A DNA stretch of 64,000 bases. It comes from Mangrovibacterium sp041596335. GTDB taxonomy: Bacteria; Bacteroidota; Bacteroidia; Bacteroidales; Prolixibacteraceae. The stretch is taken from NCBI RefSeq assembly GCF_041596335.1, contig NZ_JBFHIT010000008.1, positions 1 to 64,000 of the forward strand, given 5' to 3'. Positions 51,924 through 60,475 of the stretch are shown here, piece by piece (the stretch's first letter is position 1; each line of letters starts with the position of its first letter). The notes beneath the pieces are model-generated. The model ran no database searches. It was not told where the DNA came from and saw nothing but the letters and a program-made list of their open reading frames with translations. The translations under genes were made by a program, and so were the position numbers.

Positions 51924-53699
51924 ATGAAAGCAAACTATTTTAAACATATCGCATTGGCAATTGTATTGGGAAACACCTTGCTAATTGCCTCGGCTCAAAA
52001 AGAAAACAACCAATTACAAAAGGAAGTTGAAGTTGTTAAGGCATACCAACCAACCATATCTGATGCCTACAAAATAAATGACATCCCTAAGATTGATGCA
52101 CCTGTAAGTGAGCGTCCTATTTTCGAATACAAAATAGAAACCCAACCAATGAACAGTGACTTCAGTCTGGAACCGGTTCAGGCTGCAAAAATGGTTGCTG
52201 AATCTGGCAGCCCGCTAAATAGAGGCCTGCTGAAACTAGGAGCAGGTAATTACTTTTCGCAATACGGCGAATTCTTTTATAACACCAAAGCCGGCCGCAA
52301 CAGTAGCATCGGTCTTCATTTGAAGAGCCACCTCTCAAACGCAAAAATTAAATTGGAAAACAAGGATAAAGTAAAAGCACCGGACAATGAATATTTGGCT
52401 GAATTGTTTACCAACCATGATTTACGATCGGGAATACTGTCCACCAAAATCTATTTCGAACAAGAGTCGTTCCGGTATTATGGATATACCGGCGAAAAGT
52501 TAACCGATGATGAAAAAGCAATCTACATTCCAATGTGGAATGAAAAACAAGCATTTCCGAAAGCCGGATTTTCTGTGACCTTCGATAAAAAATACGACTC
52601 AAGAGCAAGCCTGCAATGGAACTCGGGGTTGAGCTACCAATATTTTAGCGCCAAAACCGGGCAAAACGAGCACAAGGCAGCTTGGAACGGCCACTTTTCT
52701 GCCCCAATAAACCTAATGGAGGGAGTACTGGATGCCGGAATTACTTATACCACCGTCGACAGCGTCTATCAAACTAATAGTTCCGAGTCGGGCGATCGAA
52801 CTCAGTTTATTTTGAAAGTGAACCCGGCAGCGGTATTTGATAGCGAAGTCCTAAAGTTTAAATTAGGAATCAATAGCTATACCGTATTAAAAAAAGATGA
52901 CGACACCGACTATATGCTGGCTCCAAACACACGCGTTGAATACAGGCCGTCAAAAGACCTGTTGACACTATATGCCGGCACAGATGGCTACCTAAAATCA
53001 AACAACTTCTCAGCAATTGCAGAGGAAAACCACTTCATACGTCCAGACCAAAACTTAAAAAACACCAAATATCGCTATATTTTAACCGGAGGTGTTAAAG
53101 GTAAATTTTCTCCAAACTTCAACTACGGTCTACAGGTAGACTATGCAAATATTAAGAATCAATATTTCTACTACCTAAAAAACCAAATTATTGGTGATGC
53201 AGGAGTGCAAAACCTGTATCGCGACAACACATTTGATGTTCTCTACGATAAAATGAAACAACTGACAGTTGGCGGAGAACTTCACTATGCGCTAAATCAG
53301 GAAATGAACATTCGGTTTCAAGCGAAGTACCACTCTTATAAGCTAAACGAGCAGGAAGAAGCCTATTTGAAACCGGATTTTGAATCAACCCTTTCATTTT
53401 TCTTCGATCCCGAGGGACCGGTGCGTTTTTCGGCCGACTTTTACAGCATTGGCAAACGAAAAGCCTTAACCGAAACAACTGAAACTTCAACCTCTTCAAC
53501 TACGCCAGCAAACACTTCTCTGGAAATATCAGAACTGGATGCCATCTTCGATCTGAATGTCGGGCTGGACTACCAATTCAACAGCCAATTAAGCTTTTGG
53601 AGCCGCGCAAACAACCTGAGCTTCAAAAAGCATGAACTCTATCCGGGCTATACCCAGCAAGGTTTCAACGTTTTGGTTGGAGCAAGCTTATCGTTCTAG
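51924..53699 (+). CDS. TonB-receptor-like outer-membrane beta-barrel without plug
   Basis: A 591-residue protein from ATG 51924 (the frame reaches a TTG at 51891). After a signal peptide (ends LIASAQ) comes a short periplasmic N-terminus with EVEVVKAYQPTISDAYKIND, a stretch seen in Bacteroidota proteins loosely labelled TonB-dependent receptor. The rest is a beta-barrel of alternating aromatic strands ending NVLVGASLSF, with a terminal Phe. A plug domain and a TonB box are not seen, so active transport is doubtful. It is cotranscribed with the TPR gene; the pair may be an envelope assembly or scaffold unit. Function unknown. Confidence 0.82.
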   Translation: MKANYFKHIALAIVLGNTLLIASAQKENNQLQKEVEVVKAYQPTISDAYKINDIPKIDAPVSERPIFEYKIETQPMNSDFSLEPVQAAKMVAESGSPLNRGLLKLGAGNYFSQYGEFFYNTKAGRNSSIGLHLKSHLSNAKIKLENKDKVKAPDNEYLAELFTNHDLRSGILSTKIYFEQESFRYYGYTGEKLTDDEKAIYIPMWNEKQAFPKAGFSVTFDKKYDSRASLQWNSGLSYQYFSAKTGQNEHKAAWNGHFSAPINLMEGVLDAGITYTTVDSVYQTNSSESGDRTQFILKVNPAAVFDSEVLKFKLGINSYTVLKKDDDTDYMLAPNTRVEYRPSKDLLTLYAGTDGYLKSNNFSAIAEENHFIRPDQNLKNTKYRYILTGGVKGKFSPNFNYGLQVDYANIKNQYFYYLKNQIIGDAGVQNLYRDNTFDVLYDKMKQLTVGGELHYALNQEMNIRFQAKYHSYKLNEQEEAYLKPDFESTLSFFFDPEGPVRFSADFYSIGKRKALTETTETSTSSTTPANTSLEISELDAIFDLNVGLDYQFNSQLSFWSRANNLSFKKHELYPGYTQQGFNVLVGASLSF

Positions 53700-53845
53700 G
53701 TAAAAGAATTCAACAGGTGAAAAAGAGGTATTAAAAACAGGGAAATTACAAACCACTCAACCCATTGATTATCTGAATTATAATTTTTCCGTTACTGTTG
53801 AAAACTTTCATTTTCTGAAGCTAGAAAACAAGCCATTTCCAACAG

Positions 53846-53862
53846 TATTTTTGCTATATTTG
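53846..53862 (+). promoter_or_regulatory. Two tandem -7 boxes upstream of gyrB
   Basis: TATTTTTG (53846-53853) and TATATTTG (53855-53862) are two TAnnTTTG boxes nine bases apart, giving starts near 53860 and 53869 and a gyrB leader of about 180 bases. No -33 TTTG is at the right distance. The rest of 53700-53845 shows nothing. Confidence 0.55.
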
Positions 53863-53863
53863 C

Positions 53864-54019
53864 ATGTTAATGCGGGAGAAGAAAGAAAACACGTCTAAAA
53901 TCGTGGTAATCAATTTAAAAGGAATCAAAAGAAGGCCTTCCCGAACAACACAAACCGGTGGCATGGCTAAAGTCGGTGAGCATATTACCGAAGCAAAATT
54001 GCCCGGACAGGATTTATAG
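53864..54019 (+). CDS. Possible small basic protein in the gyrB leader (51 aa, doubtful)
   Basis: A frame of 51 codons from ATG 53864, or 49 from ATG 53870, ending 28 bases before gyrB. The product would be basic (VVINLKGIKRRPSRTTQ...) with no known motif. Both starts lie at or just after the predicted transcription start, so efficient translation is uncertain. It could be a leader peptide, a real small protein or chance. Confidence 0.3.
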   Translation: MLMREKKENTSKIVVINLKGIKRRPSRTTQTGGMAKVGEHITEAKLPGQDL

Positions 54020-54047
54020 TAATTTGATAGAACCAAACATTTAATAG

Positions 54048-56018
54048 ATGAGTGAATTAGAAAATAAGCCAGCAAACGAAAACGCGAATGGCAATTATTC
54101 AGCGGATAGTATTCAGGTACTGGAAGGTTTGGAAGCAGTGCGCAAACGCCCAGCGATGTACATTGGCGATGTTAATGAAAAGGGGCTTCACCACTTGGTT
54201 TACGAAGTTGTTGACAACTCGATCGACGAAGCCTTAGCCGGTTACTGCAGCAATATTGATGTTTTTATAAACGAAGATAATTCGATCACGGTAAAAGACG
54301 ATGGCCGTGGTATTCCCACCGAAATACACACAAAAGAAAACCGATCTGCACTTGAAGTGGTTATGACCGTTCTTCACGCAGGTGGTAAATTCGACAAAGA
54401 CAGCTACAAAGTATCCGGTGGTTTGCACGGTGTGGGGGTTTCCTGTGTGAATGCCCTATCGACCGCATTAAAAGCGGAAGTGCACCGCGATGGAAAAGTT
54501 TGGATTCAGGAGTTCAGCATTGGCAAGCCACTGTACCCCGCTAAAGTTGTTGGCGAAACCGACAAGACTGGAACCATCGTCACCTTTAAACCTGATAACA
54601 GCATCTTCCTGACGACGACATACAAATACGAAATTCTCTCTGCTCGTTTGCGCGAGCTGGCGTTTCTGAATGCCGGTGTTCGATTAAACCTAACTGACAA
54701 ACGCGAGCAGGATGAGAATGGCGTTTTCAAAGGTGAGAGTTTTTATTCAGAGGCAGGATTGAAAGAATTTGTCGAATATCTGGATGCTACACGTGAGAAA
54801 TTGATTGATGAAACCATTCATATTTCATCAGAGAAAGGCGATGTACCAGTGGAGATTGCTCTCCACTACAACACATCTTTCACTGAGAATATCCACTCTT
54901 ATGTGAATAATATTAACACAATCGAGGGTGGTACTCACCTAACCGGATTCCGCAGAGGTTTAACCCGAACATTAAAAGCTTACGCGGAAACCTCCGGGAT
55001 GCTTACCAAACTGAAGTTCGACATTAGTGGTGACGATTTCCGCGAAGGGTTGACTGCTGTTGTTTCAGTAAAAGTTCAGGAGCCACAGTTTGAAGGTCAA
55101 ACAAAAACAAAATTAGGTAACTCAGAGATTAGCCTTCCGGTAGATCAGGCCGTGAGCGAAATGCTATCCAACTACCTGGAAGAAAATCCAAAATCGGCTA
55201 AAGCCATTGTTAATAAAGTCATTTTAGCGGCAACAGCTCGCCATGCGGCCCGTAAAGCCCGCGAGCTGGTTCAACGTAAAAACGTGCTTTCAGGCGGTGG
55301 TTTGCCCGGAAAACTAGCCGACTGCTCCGAAAAAGATCCGGGTCAATGCGAAGTTTATCTGGTCGAGGGAGACTCGGCAGGTGGTACAGCCAAACAAGGA
55401 CGTAACCGTCGTTTTCAAGCCATTTTACCATTGCGCGGTAAAATTTTGAACGTGGAAAAAGCCATGCAACACAAGGTATTTGAAAACGAGGAAATCCGGA
55501 ATATTTTCGTCGCCCTTGGAGTAACCATTGGCACCGAAGAAGATTCGAAAGCGGTAAACCTTGAAAAACTTCGTTACCACAAGATCATCATCATGACCGA
55601 TGCCGATGTGGACGGAAGCCACATTGCCACATTAATTATGACTTTCTTCTTCCGGTACATGAGAGAACTGATCAAAAACGGTCACTTATATATTGCAACA
55701 CCTCCTTTGTACCTGGTTAAGAAAGGCAAGAAAGAGGAATATGCCTGGAACGAACAACAGCGTCTTCGCCTGATTGAACTTTGGGCTGACGGGAAAGAAT
55801 CGAATGTACACACTCAACGATACAAAGGTCTTGGTGAAATGAACGCCGAGCAGCTATGGGAAACCACAATGGATCCCGAACGCCGGACTTTGCGCCAGGT
55901 GACTATTGAGAACGCCGCCGAAGCGGATCATATTTTCAGTATGCTGATGGGTGACGAAGTTCCACCTCGCCGACAGTTTATCGAAGATCATGCTGTATAC
56001 GCGAATATCGACGTTTAG
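54048..56018 (+). CDS. gyrB: DNA gyrase subunit B
   Basis: A 656-residue type II topoisomerase ATPase subunit, typical of the short Bacteroidota GyrB. ATPase domain motifs: VLEGLEAVRKRPAMYIGD, EVVDNSIDEALAGY with the catalytic Glu and the Mg-binding Asn, DDGRGIP and GGLHGVGVSCVNALS. The TOPRIM domain has EVYLVEGDSAGG, PLRGKILNVEKA and DADVDGSHI, followed by the C-terminal QRYKGLGEMNAEQLWETTM. ParE is the alternative, but the RNRRFQAILPLRGKILNVE stretch and length suit GyrB. The gene is not beside dnaA, recF or gyrA. Confidence 0.95.
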   Translation: MSELENKPANENANGNYSADSIQVLEGLEAVRKRPAMYIGDVNEKGLHHLVYEVVDNSIDEALAGYCSNIDVFINEDNSITVKDDGRGIPTEIHTKENRSALEVVMTVLHAGGKFDKDSYKVSGGLHGVGVSCVNALSTALKAEVHRDGKVWIQEFSIGKPLYPAKVVGETDKTGTIVTFKPDNSIFLTTTYKYEILSARLRELAFLNAGVRLNLTDKREQDENGVFKGESFYSEAGLKEFVEYLDATREKLIDETIHISSEKGDVPVEIALHYNTSFTENIHSYVNNINTIEGGTHLTGFRRGLTRTLKAYAETSGMLTKLKFDISGDDFREGLTAVVSVKVQEPQFEGQTKTKLGNSEISLPVDQAVSEMLSNYLEENPKSAKAIVNKVILAATARHAARKARELVQRKNVLSGGGLPGKLADCSEKDPGQCEVYLVEGDSAGGTAKQGRNRRFQAILPLRGKILNVEKAMQHKVFENEEIRNIFVALGVTIGTEEDSKAVNLEKLRYHKIIIMTDADVDGSHIATLIMTFFFRYMRELIKNGHLYIATPPLYLVKKGKKEEYAWNEQQRLRLIELWADGKESNVHTQRYKGLGEMNAEQLWETTMDPERRTLRQVTIENAAEADHIFSMLMGDEVPPRRQFIEDHAVYANIDV

Positions 56019-56034
56019 CCGCAATTACGAGATA

Positions 56035-56065
56035 AAAAATGTCACCTCCCAAGGGTGGCATTTTT
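56035..56065 (+). terminator. Terminator of gyrB
   Basis: The stem AAAAATGTCACC pairs with GGTGGCATTTTT (one G-U pair) around loop TCCCAAG and ends in a T-run. Confidence 0.88.
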
Positions 56066-56085
56066 CAATTCAAACTAAATAGTAA

Positions 56086-56679
56086 ATGATGAAGATTTGT
56101 GTTTTTGCATCCTCCAGCAATGCGCTCGACAGCCAATATGTTGACGAAGCTATTACGCTCTCACGTTTAATTGGCGAAAACAAACAAACCCTCGTAAATG
56201 GCGGTGCAAATGTTGGATTAATGCACGAAATGCTCTTGAGGGCTTCTGAATCAGGAGCGCATACGATTGGTATTATTCCCGAGAAGTTGAAGGGCCACAA
56301 GCTTGTTTCGGAACATGCGCGGGAGCTTATTATCACGAAAGACATGATGGAACGCAAGGCATTAATGCGGGAACTTTCGGATGCTTTTGTTGCCATGCCT
56401 GGTGGCTTTGGAACACTGGAAGAAATTCTAGAAGTGATCACCCTTAAACAGCTGGATTATCACAAAAAAGCCATTGTATTCCTGAACACAAACGGTTTTT
56501 TCGATGACCTGTTTCGTCAGTTTGAACGCTCATTCGACGAAAACTTTGCCAAACCTGCGTATCGCGATTTGTACTTCATCGCAAAAAACAGCCACGAAGT
56601 GATGGATTACCTAAAAAGCTACGTCTCCCCTGTTCCTGTTAATAAATGGTACAAAGTGCCAACTAACGGGCAGGAATAA
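56086..56679 (+). CDS. LOG-family nucleotide hydrolase (TIGR00730 type)
   Basis: A 197-residue Rossmann-fold protein with the lysine-decarboxylase-like motifs GGANVGLMHEML, the conserved MMERKALM and the PGGFGTLEEILEVIT signature (PGGxGTxxE). Family members are cytokinin riboside 5'-monophosphate phosphoribohydrolases, splitting nucleotide monophosphates such as AMP to base plus ribose-5-phosphate; old lysine decarboxylase labels are wrong for this family. A second ATG one codon downstream is equally possible. Monocistronic, ending in a bidirectional terminator. Confidence 0.9.
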   Translation: MMKICVFASSSNALDSQYVDEAITLSRLIGENKQTLVNGGANVGLMHEMLLRASESGAHTIGIIPEKLKGHKLVSEHARELIITKDMMERKALMRELSDAFVAMPGGFGTLEEILEVITLKQLDYHKKAIVFLNTNGFFDDLFRQFERSFDENFAKPAYRDLYFIAKNSHEVMDYLKSYVSPVPVNKWYKVPTNGQE

Positions 56680-56718
56680 ACGAACAATCGTGAATCTAAA
56701 TTAAGGAGACGGTGAAAT

Positions 56719-56759
56719 AAAAAAGACCAGCTTTCTACGATTCGAGAGCTGGTCTTTTT
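56719..56759. terminator. Bidirectional terminator between the LOG and M64 genes
   Basis: AAAAGACCAGCT (56721-56732) pairs perfectly with AGCTGGTCTTTT (56747-56758); A-run before and T-run after give both strands a U-tract. Confidence 0.92.
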
Positions 56760-56771
56760 ATTGATTTAGTT

Positions 56772-58049
56772 TCACTCACAGTAAAGCCGAATCGTCTCCT
56801 CGATTGCCGCTGAGCAAACCGGGCAAAATCCGGTGGCCTCGTTGGTTTTCATCCGGCAATCCATCATCGGACTGTAAATTCCTTTTTCATTATAGCCACC
56901 CCCCTCAAACAAACCCACTTTATCTTTGTACTTCACAATTCGGGGTGTTGGCCGAGGGGTTTCCGCATCAATCATACTCTCCCATTTTCCACCAAAGGCA
57001 ACCCGGGTTGTAATATTGGGCTCCCAAGGCTCGACTTTCAAATTATAAAATTCATCGAAAGCCACCCCCGATGTATAATACTCATCAGCCAGCCCGGCAA
57101 ACCCATGCCCAAACTCGTGCACAAATACCTGTGGCGATCGCTCATTGTCAACCGATGTCAGATTCAGGTAATTATAAAATCCACCACCACCATAGGTCGG
57201 AGAATTTACCAATACGTAAATCTGGTCATACGGAACTGCTGCCGCTGCATCATGAATCGATTTCAGATCGCGCGAAGTTAAGTAGCGAGGTGTATCGAAG
57301 GTGTAAAAGCTCGAATTGAACGCGGTATTTTTATAAACCCCTTCTCCCGGAAAATCCGTTCCCGACTCGACTGAAGGAACCAACACCGCATAAAAATTGA
57401 AATCGTCCCGGTGCTGATCATACGGAGGAATCGTAAACAAATAGTCCGTCAATCGTTTTATGTCGTCTTTAAATTTATCCATCTCATCTTTCGTGTAGCC
57501 CTCAGGGAGAAACACTAAATCAACTTTATTCGCCGGTTTTCCGCTGTTACGTATGATTTCTACCGGATAATCAGCCGCTTTTTCACTGACGATAAAATAA
57601 TCGTTCGGATCAATCTCCAACTTCAGCAACTGCTCGTACACACCATCCCAGGTTCGTTTCTCGACAACAAAATCCACTTTGTTTTTAGGGAAGGGCATCA
57701 ACGCGACCTGATAATAACTGCGTTTCATAGTTCTAGCCTCCGGGGTCGATTGCCACTCCTGAAACAAGGAACCAAAGCCGCGTGAAAAAATCAATTGCCC
57801 CGTTTGATGATCGAACAACTGATAACGAAAGTTTCCGTAATTCCGATCATCAACCAGATTTACCCGCGATCCCGCCCAATCATCTAATTTTCGTTGTTGC
57901 TCGATAAAAATTTCGGTCGTTGTGTCATTTCCGGCGAGCGTAAAATCTAACCGTAAGGTCTTATCCTGAAAGGTCTTCTGAAAATTGTCGTGTGCAGTTA
58001 CAATTCCGGATAGGGCAAACAAAAGGATAATCATCAGATATCGTATCAT
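56772..58049 (-). CDS. M64-family zinc metallopeptidase
   Basis: A 425-residue exported protein (signal peptide ends VTAH). An N-terminal beta-rich region (about 25-150, the M64 N-terminal domain) precedes the peptidase domain, which opens with NKVDLVFLPEGYTKDEM. The zinc site is HEFGHGFAGLADEY: His311, Glu312 and His315, with an acidic third-ligand candidate at Asp322/Glu323. YGGGGFYNYLNLTSVDN and a C-terminal Cys-rich stretch (MMDCRMKTNEATGFCPVC) are also family features. The group includes Clostridium ramosum IgA peptidase, but most members have unknown substrates, so IgA specificity should not be assumed. Confidence 0.92.
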   Translation of the reverse strand: MIRYLMIILLFALSGIVTAHDNFQKTFQDKTLRLDFTLAGNDTTTEIFIEQQRKLDDWAGSRVNLVDDRNYGNFRYQLFDHQTGQLIFSRGFGSLFQEWQSTPEARTMKRSYYQVALMPFPKNKVDFVVEKRTWDGVYEQLLKLEIDPNDYFIVSEKAADYPVEIIRNSGKPANKVDLVFLPEGYTKDEMDKFKDDIKRLTDYLFTIPPYDQHRDDFNFYAVLVPSVESGTDFPGEGVYKNTAFNSSFYTFDTPRYLTSRDLKSIHDAAAAVPYDQIYVLVNSPTYGGGGFYNYLNLTSVDNERSPQVFVHEFGHGFAGLADEYYTSGVAFDEFYNLKVEPWEPNITTRVAFGGKWESMIDAETPRPTPRIVKYKDKVGLFEGGGYNEKGIYSPMMDCRMKTNEATGFCPVCSAAIEETIRLYCE

Positions 58050-58121
58050 AATACTAGCTATTTACTATTTTTAGACCCTCAAAATACCAATAAAAACAAG
58101 ATACAAACAAAAGCATTTCTC

Positions 58122-59393
58122 ATGAAGCAATTCCGCGACTTTTTATTCTCTCTTTTTCAAGACCTGAACATACTGGATCACTGGGCATTAACTTTTTCAA
58201 TTGGTTTATCATTAATCGCGCTAATTGTACTCGCTTTCCTCGCCCAGCTATCGACCCGTGTTATTCTGGTTTCACTTATTCATCGGCTTTTTCAAAAAAC
58301 AAAAACAGAATGGGACGATTTTCTGATCAAACGAAAAGTCTTTCGTGCTTTAGCGCACTTCCCTTCTGCCCTCATAATTTATGCTGCCTACGATTTTTCA
58401 GGAGTTGAAATTATTACCGATATCCTATACGGGATCTCAAGAATATACCTTGTCGTCATATTCGCCCTCACCACGGTTCGCCTTGCAAATACGATCAACG
58501 ACATTTACCAGACAACACCTTACGCAGCAACTCGCCCGATCAAAGGCTACATTCAGTTGCTCCAAATATTCATCATTTTCATGTCTGTCATTCTTGGCAT
58601 CTCCATTATTATTGGCAAATCACCCTTGGGTATATTTGCCGGACTTGGAGCTATGGCTGCCGTTTTGCTGTTGATATTTAAAGATTCAATTCTTGGTTTC
58701 GTTGCCAGTATCCAGCTTTCTGCAAACAATATGCTCAAACCAGGCGACTGGATTGAAATGCAAAGCCACAAAGCCGACGGAACCGTGATTGACATTTCGC
58801 TGACAACCGTAAAAGTGCAGAACTGGGACAAAACAATTACCACCATCCCAACCTATGCTCTGGTCTCGGAATCGTTCAACAACTGGTCGGGCATGGAAGA
58901 ATCGGGTGGTAGACGGATCAAACGATCGGTTAATATCGACATGAAAAGCGTTCGGTTTTGCGATCATGAAATGCTCGACAAGCTGAGCCATTTTTACCTC
59001 CTAAAGGATTTCATAAAGACCAAGCAGGAAGAAATTAAAGCCTTTAACGAACAACTCAACATTCAGGATGGCGATGTGTACAACGGACGCAGGCAAACAA
59101 ATCTCGGTATCTTTCGATACTACCTGCAAGCTTACCTGAAACAAAACCCAAATATCCACCAAGACATGACTTTTCTGGTACGCCATCTGGATCCAACCGA
59201 AAAAGGAATACCGATCGAAATCTACGTTTTCAGCAAAGATCAGGAATGGGCAAACTACGAAGGTATTCAGGCTGACATTTTTGACCATGTCTTGGCAATC
59301 CTTCCTGAATTTGGCTTATTGGTGTTCCAAAACCCTAGTGGGCACGACATTCTTCAACTCAGCAATACCTTGCAAAACAACAGCGCAAACTAG
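58122..59393 (+). CDS. MscS-family mechanosensitive channel (YbdG-like)
   Basis: A 423-residue inner-membrane channel. About five hydrophobic segments precede the pore helix region (SPLGIFAGLGAMAAVLLLIFKDSILGFVASIQL), and the MscS beta domain follows (NNMLKPGDWIEM, GTVIDISLTTVKVQNWDKTITTIPTYAL). The extended C-terminal domain (SGGRRIKRSVNID and onward) resembles the YbdG/MscM branch. Role: release of solutes on osmotic downshock. It diverges from the M64 gene with a 72-base gap and has no clear terminator. Confidence 0.9.
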   Translation: MKQFRDFLFSLFQDLNILDHWALTFSIGLSLIALIVLAFLAQLSTRVILVSLIHRLFQKTKTEWDDFLIKRKVFRALAHFPSALIIYAAYDFSGVEIITDILYGISRIYLVVIFALTTVRLANTINDIYQTTPYAATRPIKGYIQLLQIFIIFMSVILGISIIIGKSPLGIFAGLGAMAAVLLLIFKDSILGFVASIQLSANNMLKPGDWIEMQSHKADGTVIDISLTTVKVQNWDKTITTIPTYALVSESFNNWSGMEESGGRRIKRSVNIDMKSVRFCDHEMLDKLSHFYLLKDFIKTKQEEIKAFNEQLNIQDGDVYNGRRQTNLGIFRYYLQAYLKQNPNIHQDMTFLVRHLDPTEKGIPIEIYVFSKDQEWANYEGIQADIFDHVLAILPEFGLLVFQNPSGHDILQLSNTLQNNSAN

Positions 59394-59459
59394 TGTACTC
59401 CCAGCGGAAAATTAGCCGAGACCGTAGGTATTATCATTTAGAATTAAATAAAATTATTC

Positions 59460-59467
59460 TACATTTG
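59460..59467 (+). promoter_or_regulatory. Upstream -7 box before the first Lrp gene
   Basis: TACATTTG matches TAnnTTTG, with a start near 59473 that would give a 154-base leader or a short separate RNA before the second promoter at 59570. Confidence 0.5.
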
Positions 59468-59569
59468 CGGCGTGTGAGAAATACGATTTGATTTTTTCAT
59501 TTTTAACTTTTCAACCGCCATTAGGTTGCAATTATTACAATATCTAATGAAAACTTTTATCATTTATCG

Positions 59570-59577
59570 TATTTTTG
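59570..59577 (+). promoter_or_regulatory. -7 box of the first Lrp/AsnC gene
   Basis: TATTTTTG matches TAnnTTTG, start near 59583, about 44 bases before the ATG. Confidence 0.6.
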
Positions 59578-59626
59578 CAGTCGTACATTTCAATTTCTTA
59601 CGCTAGAAACTTATTAAAATTACACG

Positions 59627-60106
59627 ATGAATCAAGATTATATTGAACCCCTACCACAAATTGACGAGCTTGACGAAAAGATCCTTCGGTTGATTACTAA
59701 AAATGCCCGTATACCATTTCTGGAAGTCGCCCGCGAATGTGGTGTTTCCGGCGCAGCAATTCACCAGCGAGTGCAACGTCTGTTAAACCTGGGTGTTGTA
59801 ACTGGTAGCGAATTCATTGTGAACCCGTCGAAACTGGGTTACAACACGTGCGCTTATATGGGTGTCTACCTCGAAAAAGCAAAATTCCACACGGTAGTTG
59901 CCGAAGCACTCCGTAAAATACCTGAAATCGTTGAGTGTCACTACACAACGGGGCAATATGCCATGTTTATTAAAATACAGACAAAGACGAATAAACACCT
60001 CAAAAAGCTTATTGACGAAGAATTGCAGGAGATTGAAGGAATTGCCCGTACGGAGACTTACATTTCTCTCGAAATGGATTTCAAAAGACAAGTGGCCATC
60101 AAATAA
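59627..60106 (+). CDS. Lrp/AsnC-family transcriptional regulator (paralog 1, beside amtB)
   Basis: A 159-residue regulator. Residues about 12-62 are the AsnC-type helix-turn-helix (IDELDEKILRLITKNARIPFL, CGVSGAAIHQRVQRLLNLGVV) and residues about 75-150 the RAM effector-binding domain (GVYLEKAKFHTVVAEALRKIPEIVECHYTTGQYAMFI). Members sense amino acids or related metabolites. It converges on amtB, and a second regulator of similar sequence lies on the other side of amtB, so a role in nitrogen control is plausible. It has its own promoters and terminator. Confidence 0.93.
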   Translation: MNQDYIEPLPQIDELDEKILRLITKNARIPFLEVARECGVSGAAIHQRVQRLLNLGVVTGSEFIVNPSKLGYNTCAYMGVYLEKAKFHTVVAEALRKIPEIVECHYTTGQYAMFIKIQTKTNKHLKKLIDEELQEIEGIARTETYISLEMDFKRQVAIK

Positions 60107-60127
60107 AAATCATTCTTACTATCCTAT

Positions 60128-60157
60128 AAAAACCGTTCATCTGAGCGGTTTTTTTTT
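60128..60157 (+). terminator. Terminator of Lrp paralog 1
   Basis: AAAAACCGTTC pairs with GAGCGGTTTTT (one G-U pair) around a short loop, with a long T-run, about 20 bases after the stop. Confidence 0.9.
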
Positions 60158-60421
60158 GTCTGCACCCGAACCACCCTTCTTTCTGAGCTAAACCAGTTGT
60201 AGCCATTAAACAGACCAACCTCACGATACTCGATTCGCAATGCGGGAAACAATCAATTTTGAATGAATTTAGTCGATCGAAACAACCACTCCTGCGCACT
60301 ACTTTTTTATCTATTTCTCCGTTCATTCCAGAACTGACATCCAGAAATCAACACTGCAACAAATCACAACAAATGCAGATCCGGAAGCTGCCTGGCGAGG
60401 CAATATCGAAAATATTGAGAC
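60158..60421. other. Intergenic region between convergent Lrp and amtB genes
   Basis: About 260 bases between two terminators. No gene, promoter or fold recognised. Confidence 0.5.
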
Positions 60422-60452
60422 AAAAAAAACTCCCCGGAGACAAGGGGAGTTT
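60422..60452 (-). terminator. Terminator of amtB
   Basis: On the minus strand AAACTCCCC pairs with GGGGAGTTT around an eight-base loop and runs into TTTTTTTTG, about 25 bases after the amtB stop. Confidence 0.92.
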
Positions 60453-60475
60453 CGAGCATATAAAAGAGCGACTCG

